In this document: positions 8,654 to 18,856 of the stretch, piece by piece
Numbering within the stretch: position 1 is the stretch's first letter
Layout: each line of letters begins with the position of its first letter
DNA from: Bacteroidia bacterium
GTDB taxonomy: Bacteria > Bacteroidota > Bacteroidia > Chitinophagales > JAUHXS01
NCBI GenBank assembly: GCA_030426955.1
Contig: JAUHXS010000001.1
Coordinates: 1-64,000 of the forward strand
Direction: 5' to 3'
Length of the DNA stretch: 64,000 nt
Made by a program: the position numbers and the translations under genes
Notes under the pieces: generated by a model
The model's input: only the letters and a program-made list of their open reading frames with translations
What the model was told of the DNA's origin: nothing
The model's database searches: none

Positions 8654-9904
8654 TTGGAGTTACAGCAAGTCAAACAACGTTTTGGAATTATAGGAGATTC
8701 GCCAGCATTGAATAATGCGTTGAAGGTAGCTATGCGTGTTGCTGAGACGGACTTGTCAGTGTTGATTACAGGAGAAAGTGGAGTAGGTAAGGAAGCTTTT
8801 TCAAAGATTATACACACACTTGGTGCAAGAAAACATAACCCCTTTATAGCTGTTAACTGTGGTGCAATTCCAGAGGGAACAATAGATTCTGAACTATTTG
8901 GTCACGAGAAAGGAGCCTTTACAGGTGCGCACGATAGCAGAAAAGGTTATTTCGAACAGGTAGATGAAGGAACGATATTCTTAGATGAAATAGGGGAAAT
9001 GCCTTTGGGTACGCAAGCACGTCTTTTAAGAGTTCTGGAATCTAAAGAATTAATAAAAGTAGGCTCTTCCAAAGTAAAGAAAATTAATGTGAGAGTCATT
9101 GCTGCAACTAACAGAGAGTTATTAACAGCGATAGGTAAAGGAAAATTTAGAGAAGACTTGTACTATCGACTTAGTACAGTTCCCATTTCTGTTCCATCAC
9201 TTAGGGAACGAAAAGAAGATATTCCACTTTTGTTTAGGAAATTCTGTGCTGATTTTGCAGATACTTATCGCACATCACCAGTAAGGTTAGATGAAGAAGC
9301 GTTAAGACTATTGTTGTCTTACAGTTGGCCAGGAAATGTTAGAGAGCTAAAAAATATTGCAGACCAAGTATCCGTTTTGTCAAAAGAAAAGACTTTGACC
9401 AAAGAGGAGTTGTTTCAATATTTGCCACAAGCCAGACAATCAAACCTTCCTGTCAGATTATCTGATATCGAAAAAGATAGTGATGGTCTCTCAGAGAGAG
9501 ATTTGCTTTACAAAGTGCTATTTGATATGAAAAATGACCTGAATGACTTAAAAAAGGTCGTTTATGAATTAACGCAGGGTAAATATGACCTAGGAGATGT
9601 TTCTCCAAAAGATTTGCCTAATAGCCTAATGCAGTATTCGCCAGAGGATCGTTCTCGCAGTGAGCTTAAAACGCTAGATATGGGCATTCGTTCAGGTAGA
9701 CAAGCACCAGTGATAATAAACGAAGAAGACCATTATGAGGCAGAAACAATCGACGAATCATTATCATTAGAAGATAATGAAAAACAACTCATCTTAAAAG
9801 CGCTGGAAAAGCATAAAGGCAAGCGTAAATATGCTGCGTTAGATTTAGGTATTTCGGAGAGAACGCTGTATCGAAAAATCAAGGAATACGATATAAAAGA
9901 ATAG
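8654..9904 (+). CDS. Sigma-54-dependent transcriptional activator without receiver domain
   Basis: A 416-residue bacterial enhancer-binding protein. The AAA+ domain begins almost at the N-terminus: Walker A GESGVGKE (40-47), the sigma-54-contacting GAFTGA (87-92), Walker B with LDE at 110-112. A Fis-type helix-turn-helix is at the end (about 375-416, ISERTLYRKI). There is no receiver, GAF or PAS module, so control must come from level, a partner or the linker. The start is TTG at 8654, one base after miaB; the first in-frame ATG lies inside the AAA+ domain. It would activate RpoN promoters; candidates in this window lie before groES and the Hsp20 gene. Confidence 0.93.
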   Translation: MELQQVKQRFGIIGDSPALNNALKVAMRVAETDLSVLITGESGVGKEAFSKIIHTLGARKHNPFIAVNCGAIPEGTIDSELFGHEKGAFTGAHDSRKGYFEQVDEGTIFLDEIGEMPLGTQARLLRVLESKELIKVGSSKVKKINVRVIAATNRELLTAIGKGKFREDLYYRLSTVPISVPSLRERKEDIPLLFRKFCADFADTYRTSPVRLDEEALRLLLSYSWPGNVRELKNIADQVSVLSKEKTLTKEELFQYLPQARQSNLPVRLSDIEKDSDGLSERDLLYKVLFDMKNDLNDLKKVVYELTQGKYDLGDVSPKDLPNSLMQYSPEDRSRSELKTLDMGIRSGRQAPVIINEEDHYEAETIDESLSLEDNEKQLILKALEKHKGKRKYAALDLGISERTLYRKIKEYDIKE

Positions 9905-9911
9905 TTTACAA

Positions 9912-10439
9912 TTGCGAATTACAAATTACAAGTTACGAGCTACAAATCATTTGCTATTTGCTATTTGCTACTTGCTATTTGCTAGTTCTTGCGGTATTTA
10001 CTCCTTCACTGGAACTTCTATCCCGCCAGATGTGGAAACATTTAGTATAGGATTGTTTAAAAATCAAGCAGACATTGTAGTGCCAACGCTTGGTCAAGAT
10101 ATGACGTTGGAATTGAGAAATAAAATGAATAATCAAACAAACCTAAATGCGATTGATCGTGATGGGGATTTTGATTTTCAAGGTACTATTACTAAATATA
10201 GTGTTCAAAGTATTGCACCGACTGGAGCTGAAACTGCAGCTCAAAATAGATTGACCATATCAGTAAAAGTAGATTTTAAGAATAACAAAAACGATAAAGA
10301 AAACTGGACGGAAACCTTTTCAAAATTTCAAGATTATGATGGAGCAGTGAATCTATCAGATGTAGAGGAACAATTGAATAAAGAAATTGTAGACCAATTA
10401 ATACAAGAGATATTTAATAAAGCAGTAGTAAATTGGTAA
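9912..10439 (+). CDS. lptE: LptE-family lipopolysaccharide-assembly lipoprotein
   Basis: A 175-residue lipoprotein of the LptE type, which plugs LptD and helps deliver LPS to the outer leaflet. The hydrophobic signal ends in LFASSC with Cys27 as the lipidated residue, and the mature part begins GIYSFTGTS..P, typical of Bacteroidota members. The start is TTG at 9912; no in-frame ATG exists before residue 64. Codons 2-24 are almost wholly contained in a 70-bp array of 7-nt repeats (9915-9984). It starts 7 nt after the sigma-54 activator and 9 nt before the next gene. Confidence 0.85.
   Translation: MRITNYKLRATNHLLFAICYLLFASSCGIYSFTGTSIPPDVETFSIGLFKNQADIVVPTLGQDMTLELRNKMNNQTNLNAIDRDGDFDFQGTITKYSVQSIAPTGAETAAQNRLTISVKVDFKNNKNDKENWTETFSKFQDYDGAVNLSDVEEQLNKEIVDQLIQEIFNKAVVNW
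9915..9984. repeat. Palindromic array of ten heptamers encoding the LptE signal peptide
   Basis: Ten consecutive 7-nt units fill exactly 70 bp: cgaatta, caaatta, caagtta, cgagcta, caaatca, then tttgcta three times, cttgcta and tttgcta. The first half carries TACAAAT-like units and the second half is its reverse-complement type (TAGCAAA read on the other strand), so the array is roughly palindromic about 9949/9950. Because 7 is not a multiple of 3, gain or loss of one unit would shift the lptE frame. Confidence 0.8.
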
Positions 10440-10448
10440 TTTCGAGTT

Positions 10449-11555
10449 ATGAATAAGCAAACTTTCTCTAACAATATAAAGGACTTTTCTAAGCTTGGTA
10501 AGCTTGAGCTAAAAGATGTAGAGCAAGCTGTCCAGACTTATTCGTATAACAACTTGTTGCCAATTATTTATGCAAAAAAACTGCAAGCAGAAAATAAGCT
10601 TACACAACATAAGTTATCAAAAATTGCTGCATTAATACCAGATAGGGAAAAGCTATTTCAATTGTTAAATGAGGTAGATGTGCCTTCAGCGCAAAGCTCA
10701 GCAAAAACTAAGTCTAAGCCAATTGCTAAGGCGAAAACATCTTCCAAAATAGTTAAAAGCGATACCTCCGTAAGTAAAAAGCAAAAAGTTACTATAAGCA
10801 AAAAAACTAAAGTGGTATCTAAGAGCAAGGCTACTTCAAAGCCCAATAATTCATCTAAAAGTACTTCTCAAGCAACAAACAAAACCACTCCAAAAGATTC
10901 GATACCCAAAAATAGAGTATCTAAATCTGTCAAGCCCAAAGCAACACCAAAAAAACTGGCTAAAAAAATAATAAAAAATAGGGAAGAGCCAGTAAAAAAG
11001 CCTACAATGAAAAAGGCAGTTTCTAATACGATCAAGAAAGCTGCAAATAAAAAGAGTACTAAGTTAAATACCACTAACAACGGCAGAGCCATAGCTAAAT
11101 CCAATTTAAAGACTTCAACAAGTAGGAAAAGGCCAAGTTCTAGTGTTGCCAAATCTAGCTTTATAGAGTGGATATCAGAATATAGTTCTGGTAAAACTGC
11201 TGGAAGCCAAAAGCTTGAGAATCAATATTTATCAGAGGTTAATATTTTTGAGACAACTGATGATGACATTAAAGGAGCCGTAGAGTATTTTAATGAAAAG
11301 TCTCAGGAAAAAAGTCCAACAAAAAGAAGAAAGAAGCCTGCAAAAACGGTAGAAGAGCAAGCCGCATCTAGTGTAATAGATAATAAAGAAAATGCAACGG
11401 AGACTCTGGCTCTTATCTACTTAAATCAAAAGCAATTTGATAGATCTATAGCCATTTACAAAGAATTAAATTTGAAATATCCTGAAAAAAAGGCTTACTT
11501 TGCGGAGCAAATTAAAAAGATACAGCAAAAAATAACCAATAATAAATCTACTTAG
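10449..11555 (+). CDS. Lys/Ser/Thr-rich protein with C-terminal TPR-like segment
   Basis: A 368-residue protein without signal peptide. Residues about 1-75 look helical, about 78-225 are a low-complexity Lys/Ser/Thr-rich stretch probably disordered and strongly basic, and the last 60 residues contain a TPR-like helix pair (ATETLALIYLNQKQFDRSIAIYKELNLKYP). I do not recognise a defined function. It lies between lptE and secG with tight spacing (9 nt and 0 nt), so it belongs to that transcription unit. The basic linker might bind nucleic acid or a membrane surface, but this is only inference. Confidence 0.75.
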   Translation: MNKQTFSNNIKDFSKLGKLELKDVEQAVQTYSYNNLLPIIYAKKLQAENKLTQHKLSKIAALIPDREKLFQLLNEVDVPSAQSSAKTKSKPIAKAKTSSKIVKSDTSVSKKQKVTISKKTKVVSKSKATSKPNNSSKSTSQATNKTTPKDSIPKNRVSKSVKPKATPKKLAKKIIKNREEPVKKPTMKKAVSNTIKKAANKKSTKLNTTNNGRAIAKSNLKTSTSRKRPSSSVAKSSFIEWISEYSSGKTAGSQKLENQYLSEVNIFETTDDDIKGAVEYFNEKSQEKSPTKRRKKPAKTVEEQAASSVIDNKENATETLALIYLNQKQFDRSIAIYKELNLKYPEKKAYFAEQIKKIQQKITNNKST

Positions 11556-11909
11556 ATGTATATCCTAATTACTGTTTTAATAATAATTGTTTGTGCCCTT
11601 TTGGTACTAGTTGTGTTGGTTCAAAACCCTAAAGGGGGAGGGCTGAGTGGAACTTTTGGTGGCTTCTCAGATCAAATGATGGGAGTTCAAAGAACAACAG
11701 ACTTTTTAGAAAAATCAACTTGGACATTAGCTATTGTATTGCTTTCTTTTAGCTTGTTAAGCAGCTTCTTTGTAATTATGCCAGAGAGCGAAGAGCAAGA
11801 CGTTGAGAAATCAGCAATTGAAGAACAAATTCAAAATGCACCATTACCTCAAATGCCTCAGCAAAATTTAGGGGGCGAACAGCAGCAGGAAACAGACGAA
11901 AACGAATAG
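11556..11909 (+). CDS. secG: SecG, preprotein translocase subunit
   Basis: SecG is the small third subunit of the SecYEG channel. The 117-residue protein has two membrane segments (about 2-22 and 54-74) separated by the characteristic QNPKGGGLSGTFGG loop with a TTDFLEKSTW segment, and an acidic Gln-rich C-terminal extension typical of the phylum. It begins directly after the preceding stop codon. In many Bacteroidota groES-groL follows closely; here two minus-strand genes intervene. Confidence 0.95.
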   Translation: MYILITVLIIIVCALLVLVVLVQNPKGGGLSGTFGGFSDQMMGVQRTTDFLEKSTWTLAIVLLSFSLLSSFFVIMPESEEQDVEKSAIEEQIQNAPLPQMPQQNLGGEQQQETDENE

Positions 11910-11917
11910 TTCACGTC

Positions 11918-14773
11918 TTATTGAATGACCATCTTTTTAGAGACAATATTTCCATCATAAGCTAAGCTTACTATATATATACCTTTAGGAAATTTATCTT
12001 GCACATTTAAGCTGAATATATAGTGTTGCTCTTCACTATTAAGGGCGGTAAATCCTTGGTGGTGGTATGTAATGCCCATGATATCATGTATTGTTATTAC
12101 TGCTTGATCTATACCTCTTATTTCGGCTAACATTACTCCCCCTATAACAGGGTTTGTTAATAAATTAAAATGGTTTTCATTTTTTGATATTGGATGAATA
12201 GAAATAATATTAGAAAAAGTAGATGATCCATCATTGTCAAATTGTTTTAGCCTATAATAAGAAGTACCAGAATAAGACTCTATGTCAATTGCAGTATATT
12301 CTTGCCAATAGTTTGCATCACCTTTACTTGGCACTGTGAAAATAGAATTGAATGATATGCCATCTTGTGAACGTAAAACATCATAATGACTAGCGTTCTG
12401 CTCCATCGCTGTAATCCAATGTAATTTGATATTTCCATTGTTTAAGCGGTGACCAGTAAATGAAATGAGCTCAACTGGCAATGGGTTTGTCGCATTTTGA
12501 GTTCCAAATGTAAAAGGGCTAAATGTACTGACACCATTTACCTGAGCACTGCCTTGCTCTCCCTGTGTTATGGCGCTGATTCCCACTTCATCCCATCCAG
12601 TTCCTGGTCCTCCGTAGTGAGCAATAGTTAAGTCATCATAATTTGTAATGCCACTACGAGCAGAATCTTTCCAAAATAAAACTAGACTTACATCATTAAA
12701 ACCCATTGTTGTTGAAAGGTCAACATTCCAATACTCTCTGCCGCTTACAAAAGGCATTGTATCGCCAGCAGCAATATTAAAATTATCTAGTGCGGAGTCA
12801 ACATATTCTACCTCAACATAAAAACCACTTGGAATGATAGAGAAATTCCAGTTTTGACATCTTATGGGTGCCCATACTCCACTACCAGTTGGAAACGTAA
12901 AGTTGCTATTGCCACTTCTTCTTACGGGGCCTTGTATAAAGCTTGTATCATTGCCTCCACTTGTTGAACCGTTTAGATAAACCTGGCTAACATTGTCAAT
13001 GTGTACTATCCCATCAGTCAAAACTAAGTTAGCTAGCACTGTGCACCTAGATGTTGTTATATAGATGCCTGAGTCACTAGTGTTGTTTATTACAACTACT
13101 CTATAAGCATCAGATGGCACATTGGTAATGGTTTGCTTTCTCGTTCCATTAAAAGTAATAGTATCTGTAACACCCATTAGTATATCACTACCTCCACCAA
13201 GATAGTTGATGTCTCCACCTGAAGTGAGGTTTACAGAGCTTGTGTTTATGTCAAGGGTGATATTATTTGCAATAGTTAAGTCGCCTTCAATAACTATGTT
13301 TTGTCCACTTCTTTTGGTTCCAGATCCAGATAAGATAAGATTGCCATATGTTCTGTCGCCCTGAGGCCTAAATACAGTTTGGTCTGCACCATCAAATTCA
13401 TATGTATTAGAGTCGCCTATAGCGTAGAAGTGCATTCCAACGCCACCAGTCCCACTCCACTTCGCATAACCATTGTTTCTGTTGTAAAACTGTTGACGAC
13501 CACCCATTGTACCTGAAAAGCTACTATCAAAGTCAGCAAATCCATAGTTATTAAACGTTATGTTGATTCCTCCAGCATCAAAAACATCTCTTAAATTAAA
13601 AGTCCCATTATTTGTAAAATAGTTGTTGCCCGTATCGGTAGGGGCTGCTGACATCGTAAAACCACCTTTTATCTCTACTATGCTTGATAAGTTGTTTGTT
13701 AAGCTTATTCCTGTATCTAAAACGTAAAACAGATCGTATACTATAAGTGAGTCACTTAAGTCAATGTTTAAAGATGAGCCCGATGCATTTAAGTATAATT
13801 CGTCAATAACTTCGAATGTACTATCCCCAGTTAGCAGGACAGAAGAGTTGCCTGTAATAATTAAATCTCCAGTCTGAGCTGAAACACCGCTAGAGTTGAT
13901 TACACCATTTCCTACTATGGCTACCCTGCCATCTAAATAAGGGTTAATATTATCGAGTCTTCCAGTAATATTTAGGGTGTCATCATAATAACCAGTAAGT
14001 GTAACGTTAGCATCATAAGCCAATTGCCCCGAAATGTCCAGCTTAGTATAGGAAGCATCTACATCTAGAGTTACCCTTGCGCTAAGCGTCACTTCACTAA
14101 ATACGTCGGGTATGCAGGAGCAGGCTGCACCACCAGATGTTAGGGACCAAGTTGTCCCATTTGACCAGTCTCCGTTTACTCTAGAAAATCTTTGATCTGA
14201 TGTTGACGTATGTACCCTAATATTATCAAAAAAGAAATTATTTATGTTTCCAGAGTTTGTTGTAAAAGCTCTAATGATAATCCTTAAGCTATCGCCATTA
14301 AGGTCTTTTACACTGGCAACTTGTGTTTCAAATTTATTTGTGAAGTAGTTCCCCGTAAAATGACCATGCTTATCACCATTGTTTAACAATACCTCACTAC
14401 CATCGTCTAGTACGTAGTAAGCCCTAATATAGTTAGAATCTGGCATAACTAGGGTCGCAGATGCATATACTCCTATATCCATAGTTACTCTAACATCGGT
14501 ATGTGCTGAAATATCAATTGATTCCGACGTAAAAACACATTCTGTATCTGTTTGTACACATAACATAGCTCCAAATCCTGTCTTGAAATATGAAGTAGGA
14601 GTGGGTGCTGATGGTCCCGTGCTGGTCCAGGCAGTTGCGCCAGCATCACTTGTTGAATTATTTGCTGGGTCTGGGGCATTAAATTGCTCATACCATATAT
14701 CTGTAATTTGCGCATAAGAGCATAGCGTATAAGCCAATAAAAGTATTATATGTAATAATGATCTTTTAATCAT
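11918..14773 (-). CDS. Large secreted beta-rich protein with T9SS type A sorting domain
   Basis: A 951-residue exported protein. From ATG 14773 there is a signal peptide (MIKRSLLHIILLLAYTLCSYAQ); a TTG at 14788 would add five residues and is less likely. The body is Asn/Ser/Thr/Asp-rich with many beta-strand-like repeats (about residues 200-600, alternating 'D-L-x-I-x-G/N' patterns), as in adhesin-like or right-handed beta-helix proteins. A LPVELISFTGH segment (frequent just before type A tails) precedes a C-terminal sorting domain ending in KGIYIVSLAYDGN..SKKMVIQ. Probably cell-surface or secreted; ligand unknown. It stands alone on the minus strand, convergent with secG. Confidence 0.82.
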   Translation of the reverse strand: MIKRSLLHIILLLAYTLCSYAQITDIWYEQFNAPDPANNSTSDAGATAWTSTGPSAPTPTSYFKTGFGAMLCVQTDTECVFTSESIDISAHTDVRVTMDIGVYASATLVMPDSNYIRAYYVLDDGSEVLLNNGDKHGHFTGNYFTNKFETQVASVKDLNGDSLRIIIRAFTTNSGNINNFFFDNIRVHTSTSDQRFSRVNGDWSNGTTWSLTSGGAACSCIPDVFSEVTLSARVTLDVDASYTKLDISGQLAYDANVTLTGYYDDTLNITGRLDNINPYLDGRVAIVGNGVINSSGVSAQTGDLIITGNSSVLLTGDSTFEVIDELYLNASGSSLNIDLSDSLIVYDLFYVLDTGISLTNNLSSIVEIKGGFTMSAAPTDTGNNYFTNNGTFNLRDVFDAGGINITFNNYGFADFDSSFSGTMGGRQQFYNRNNGYAKWSGTGGVGMHFYAIGDSNTYEFDGADQTVFRPQGDRTYGNLILSGSGTKRSGQNIVIEGDLTIANNITLDINTSSVNLTSGGDINYLGGGSDILMGVTDTITFNGTRKQTITNVPSDAYRVVVINNTSDSGIYITTSRCTVLANLVLTDGIVHIDNVSQVYLNGSTSGGNDTSFIQGPVRRSGNSNFTFPTGSGVWAPIRCQNWNFSIIPSGFYVEVEYVDSALDNFNIAAGDTMPFVSGREYWNVDLSTTMGFNDVSLVLFWKDSARSGITNYDDLTIAHYGGPGTGWDEVGISAITQGEQGSAQVNGVSTFSPFTFGTQNATNPLPVELISFTGHRLNNGNIKLHWITAMEQNASHYDVLRSQDGISFNSIFTVPSKGDANYWQEYTAIDIESYSGTSYYRLKQFDNDGSSTFSNIISIHPISKNENHFNLLTNPVIGGVMLAEIRGIDQAVITIHDIMGITYHHQGFTALNSEEQHYIFSLNVQDKFPKGIYIVSLAYDGNIVSKKMVIQ

Positions 14774-14894
14774 AGAATAAAATGGCAAATCAAATACTGG
14801 TAATTACCTAAGTATTCATACGCAAAAATATTACAATAGTTTCAGCTATTATAATATTGATTCCTATTTTGTTAGAAATCTGAATAAATAATAT

Positions 14895-15611
14895 TTAAGA
14901 AATATTGCTAATGTATCGAACTAAGCTTCTCTTGGCTATGGGAATTAATGTTTCCTTGTATGGTACTGATAATTCACTTTCAATAATATAAGTGGCAGGA
15001 TTGGGTAGTGATTTATTCTGTTTAATTAATTCAACTTTAAAGCCCTCGTAAGTGTTGGCGATTGATTTGTTAAAGCTTGTTACATATGATGTCTTTATGC
15101 CACGATGTTTTTCATCAGCACTTTCAAATATGGTGATTTGATACTGGTAGGCACGAGTTTCGCTTTCATTGCATGCTCTAACAAACATATACCCATCATT
15201 TTTATTGATTGGAGTTATACCAATAGGCTCTATACTTAGTTTGTCTTCAATAATATCATAAATCTCTTTTCCATCTTCTAAGTTTTGCTTCAGTCTGGGA
15301 ATAGCATATTTCATGATTTTCTCGATCTCCAAAAGTGTTTCATCTTGTTTAAGCATTTCATCGTACTCAACCCTAAACTGTTTAAAGTCTAATTTTGAGA
15401 TAGATTTTGGAAATGCTTCAGAAGCATTTTTTTTGTTTTCTTCTAAGGAGATTAAGTTATTATAATGTAGCACTAGATCAGAAAGCGTAGGGTATAACCT
15501 TTGACTAATAAACCGTTCTTGAACTTTTTTCAAATATCCAAGTAGAACATATTTTTTATATTCAAAATCTATAAGTCCTTCGGTTATCCAGTTTATACTC
15601 AGTCCTTTCAT
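14895..15611 (-). CDS. Uncharacterised cytoplasmic protein
   Basis: A 238-residue protein that I do not recognise. No signal peptide or membrane segment is visible. The N-terminal half (about 1-130) is predicted helical with many charged residues (KKVQERF, KQNLEDGKEIYDIIEDKL); the C-terminal half alternates beta-like stretches and contains GYMFVRACNESETRAYQYQ. It is divergent from groES, and its upstream region overlaps the groES regulatory region (15612-15818), so shared stress control is possible but not shown. Confidence 0.65.
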   Translation of the reverse strand: MKGLSINWITEGLIDFEYKKYVLLGYLKKVQERFISQRLYPTLSDLVLHYNNLISLEENKKNASEAFPKSISKLDFKQFRVEYDEMLKQDETLLEIEKIMKYAIPRLKQNLEDGKEIYDIIEDKLSIEPIGITPINKNDGYMFVRACNESETRAYQYQITIFESADEKHRGIKTSYVTSFNKSIANTYEGFKVELIKQNKSLPNPATYIIESELSVPYKETLIPIAKRSLVRYISNIS

Positions 15612-15742
15612 GATGGATGAAATTTAAACATTTACCACATAATAATTGTACGCAGGAAGTCTGCCAATGTTACATTAATAAAGTGATTTCTTGAAATTCA
15701 TTAAACAGTAGAAGTATATTTTGTCATGTAAGCTGCTATTAT

Positions 15743-15775
15743 GTCAGCCTGAGTGATGTTGGCACGATATATGAT
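15743..15775 (+). promoter_or_regulatory. Sigma-54-like -24/-12 promoter of groES-groL
   Basis: TTGGCAC (15759-15765) is a good -24 element; with ten bases between, the dinucleotide GA at 15773-15774 takes the place of the consensus GC at -12 (atgat). Transcription would start near 15786, giving a leader of about 33 nt. Just upstream is an imperfect inverted repeat, tcag-c-ctga (15743-15751). No CIRCE repeat is present. The Hsp20 gene has the same arrangement at 38411-38426. Confidence 0.5.
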
Positions 15776-15818
15776 GTGTAGACATTGTATTTTAGTAAAC
15801 TAAAAACAAATTTAAACA

Positions 15819-16097
15819 ATGGGAAAAGTAAAAGTGACACCTTTAGCAGATAGGGTGTTGGTAAAACCTGCGCCAGCTGAGGAAAAAACAGCTGGAGGAA
15901 TCATTATTCCTGACACTGCACAAGAAAAACCGCAAAAAGGAACTGTAGTTGCTGTTGGTAACGGTAAAAAAGATGAACCATTGACAGTTAAGTCTGGTGA
16001 TTCTATTCTTTATGGAAAGTATTCAGGAACTGAAATCAATTTAGAGGGAGAAGACTATCTTATCATGAGAGAGTCTGACATCTTTGCAATTGTGTAA
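15819..16097 (+). CDS. groES: GroES co-chaperonin
   Basis: A 92-residue GroES, the heptameric lid of the GroEL chamber. [13 protein letters not shown], the mobile loop [21 protein letters not shown] and the C-terminal [13 protein letters not shown] are typical. It precedes groL by 44 nt. The promoter region shows a sigma-54-like -24/-12 pair rather than CIRCE. Confidence 0.98.
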   Translation: MGKVKVTPLADRVLVKPAPAEEKTAGGIIIPDTAQEKPQKGTVVAVGNGKKDEPLTVKSGDSILYGKYSGTEINLEGEDYLIMRESDIFAIV

Positions 16098-16138
16098 TCA
16101 ATTTATAATTAATAATTCTAAAATTTATAATTGAATAA

Positions 16139-17780
<1,642 letters not shown>

Positions 17781-17782
<2 letters not shown>

Positions 17783-17840
17783 TAACAAGTTGACTCTTCC
17801 ATTGACAGCATAAGCTGTCAATGGAAGCTTACTTGTTATT
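17781..17840 (+). terminator. Long hairpin abutting the groL stop codon
   Basis: A 10-bp perfect outer stem (17781-17790 with 17831-17840) encloses an asymmetric bulge and a 13-bp perfect inner stem (17797-17809 with 17814-17826, loop ataa). It starts inside the groL stop codon and has no U-tract, so it may stabilise or process the mRNA rather than terminate alone. Confidence 0.75.
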
Positions 17841-17873
17841 ATCCTGAGCGACCTGATAAGGGAAGCGAAGGAT
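17841..17873. repeat. Short dispersed-type repeat atcctgagcg...cgaaggat
   Basis: The ends atcct and aggat are inverted around gagcg...agcg. Sequences of this form are commonly found between genes in Bacteroidota genomes. Only one copy was seen in this window. Confidence 0.5.
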
Positions 17874-17882
17874 CATAAATTT

Positions 17883-17929
17883 AAAGGGATGTTTACATTG
17901 CTCTGTGATGCTTTTAGACATCCTTTTTT
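17883..17929 (+). terminator. Intrinsic terminator after groL
   Basis: The stem pairs ggatgt (about 17887-17892) with acatcc (17918-17923), extended by weak A-T pairs, followed by a run of six T on the plus strand. It lies 100 nt after groL and before the prohibitin-like gene. Confidence 0.6.
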
Positions 17930-17971
17930 AATTTTTAATCTTATAATTTTTCAATCTCTTAATTTATTGTC

Positions 17972-18781
17972 ATGAATAATACCCCCAAATTTTTAATTCC
18001 ATTTGCATTTGTAGCAATTATTATACTAGTTATCATTTTTAAATCATCAGTGACAATCGAGTCTGGAAAGGCTGGGGTTTTGTACAAACGATTTGGAGGT
18101 GGTGTTGATTTAGAAAGCACCTATGGAGAAGGATTTCATGTTATTGCACCTTGGAATTCTATGTTTATATATGAAATTAGACAACAAGAACTATCTGAAA
18201 AGATGTCGGTGCTATCTTCTAATGGATTGGAGATCAAACTAGATGCTACAGCTTGGTTCTTGCCCCAATTTGAAAACTTGCCAAGGTTGCATCAAGAAAA
18301 AGGAGAGAACTACATAGATCGAATTATTAAACCAGCCATGCGTTCCGCTACAAGGAGTGTAGTTGGCAGATATACGCCTGAGCAAATATACTCTAGTAAA
18401 AGAGATGCCATTCAGGAAGAAATTTTTGAAGAAACAGGGAAGATATTAAGTGATCAGTATTTAAAACTAAATGAAGTGCTAGTGAGGGATGTTACCTTGC
18501 CTCCAACTATCAAAGAGGCGATAGAGCGTAAATTGAGGCAAGAACAGGAGGCCTTAGAGTATGAATTTAGATTAGAAAAAGCAAGAAAAGAGGCTGATCG
18601 CCAAAAAATAGATGCAGAGGGTAAGGCAACAGCGAATAGGATTTTAAGTGCTTCTTTGACAGATAAGATTTTGAAAGAAAAAGGAATTGAAGCGACGCTA
18701 AAATTGTCTCAATCTGCTAACAGCAAGGTAGTTGTTGTAGGTAGTGGCAAGGATGGACTTCCCTTAATCTTGGGAAACTAA
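17972..18781 (+). CDS. Prohibitin-family SPFH-domain membrane protein
   Basis: A 269-residue SPFH/Band 7 protein. An N-terminal membrane anchor (about residues 7-26) is followed by VTIESGKAGVLYKRFGGG, the SPFH domain to about residue 185, and a charged coiled-coil rich in Glu/Lys/Arg (about 185-225). Prohibitin-like proteins form ring oligomers at the inner membrane and often modulate membrane proteases such as FtsH; the exact role here is unknown. It follows groL behind a terminator and ends just before its own strong terminator at 18817. Confidence 0.9.
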   Translation: MNNTPKFLIPFAFVAIIILVIIFKSSVTIESGKAGVLYKRFGGGVDLESTYGEGFHVIAPWNSMFIYEIRQQELSEKMSVLSSNGLEIKLDATAWFLPQFENLPRLHQEKGENYIDRIIKPAMRSATRSVVGRYTPEQIYSSKRDAIQEEIFEETGKILSDQYLKLNEVLVRDVTLPPTIKEAIERKLRQEQEALEYEFRLEKARKEADRQKIDAEGKATANRILSASLTDKILKEKGIEATLKLSQSANSKVVVVGSGKDGLPLILGN

Positions 18782-18816
18782 GAGAGTAGCTAGTCAAGTG
18801 TGCAAATTTTAGGAGA

Positions 18817-18848
18817 GGGTTGAGTTTTTAAAAACTCAACCCTTTTTT
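18817..18848 (+). terminator. Intrinsic terminator of the prohibitin-like gene
   Basis: A perfect 13-bp inverted repeat (gggttgagttttt, 18817-18829, with aaaaactcaaccc, 18830-18842) is followed by six T. It lies 35 nt after the stop codon. Confidence 0.88.
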
Positions 18849-18856
18849 GATAAGTT

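Noticed and set aside
10658-11152. Long minus-strand hydrophobic ORFs opposite the Lys-rich gene
   Set aside because: They are antisense shadows of the lysine/serine-rich repeats (AAA/TCT codons read as Phe/Leu); no signal of independent coding.
15612-15818. CIRCE element upstream of groES
   Set aside because: No TTAGCACTC-N9-GAGTGCTAA-like inverted repeat is present.
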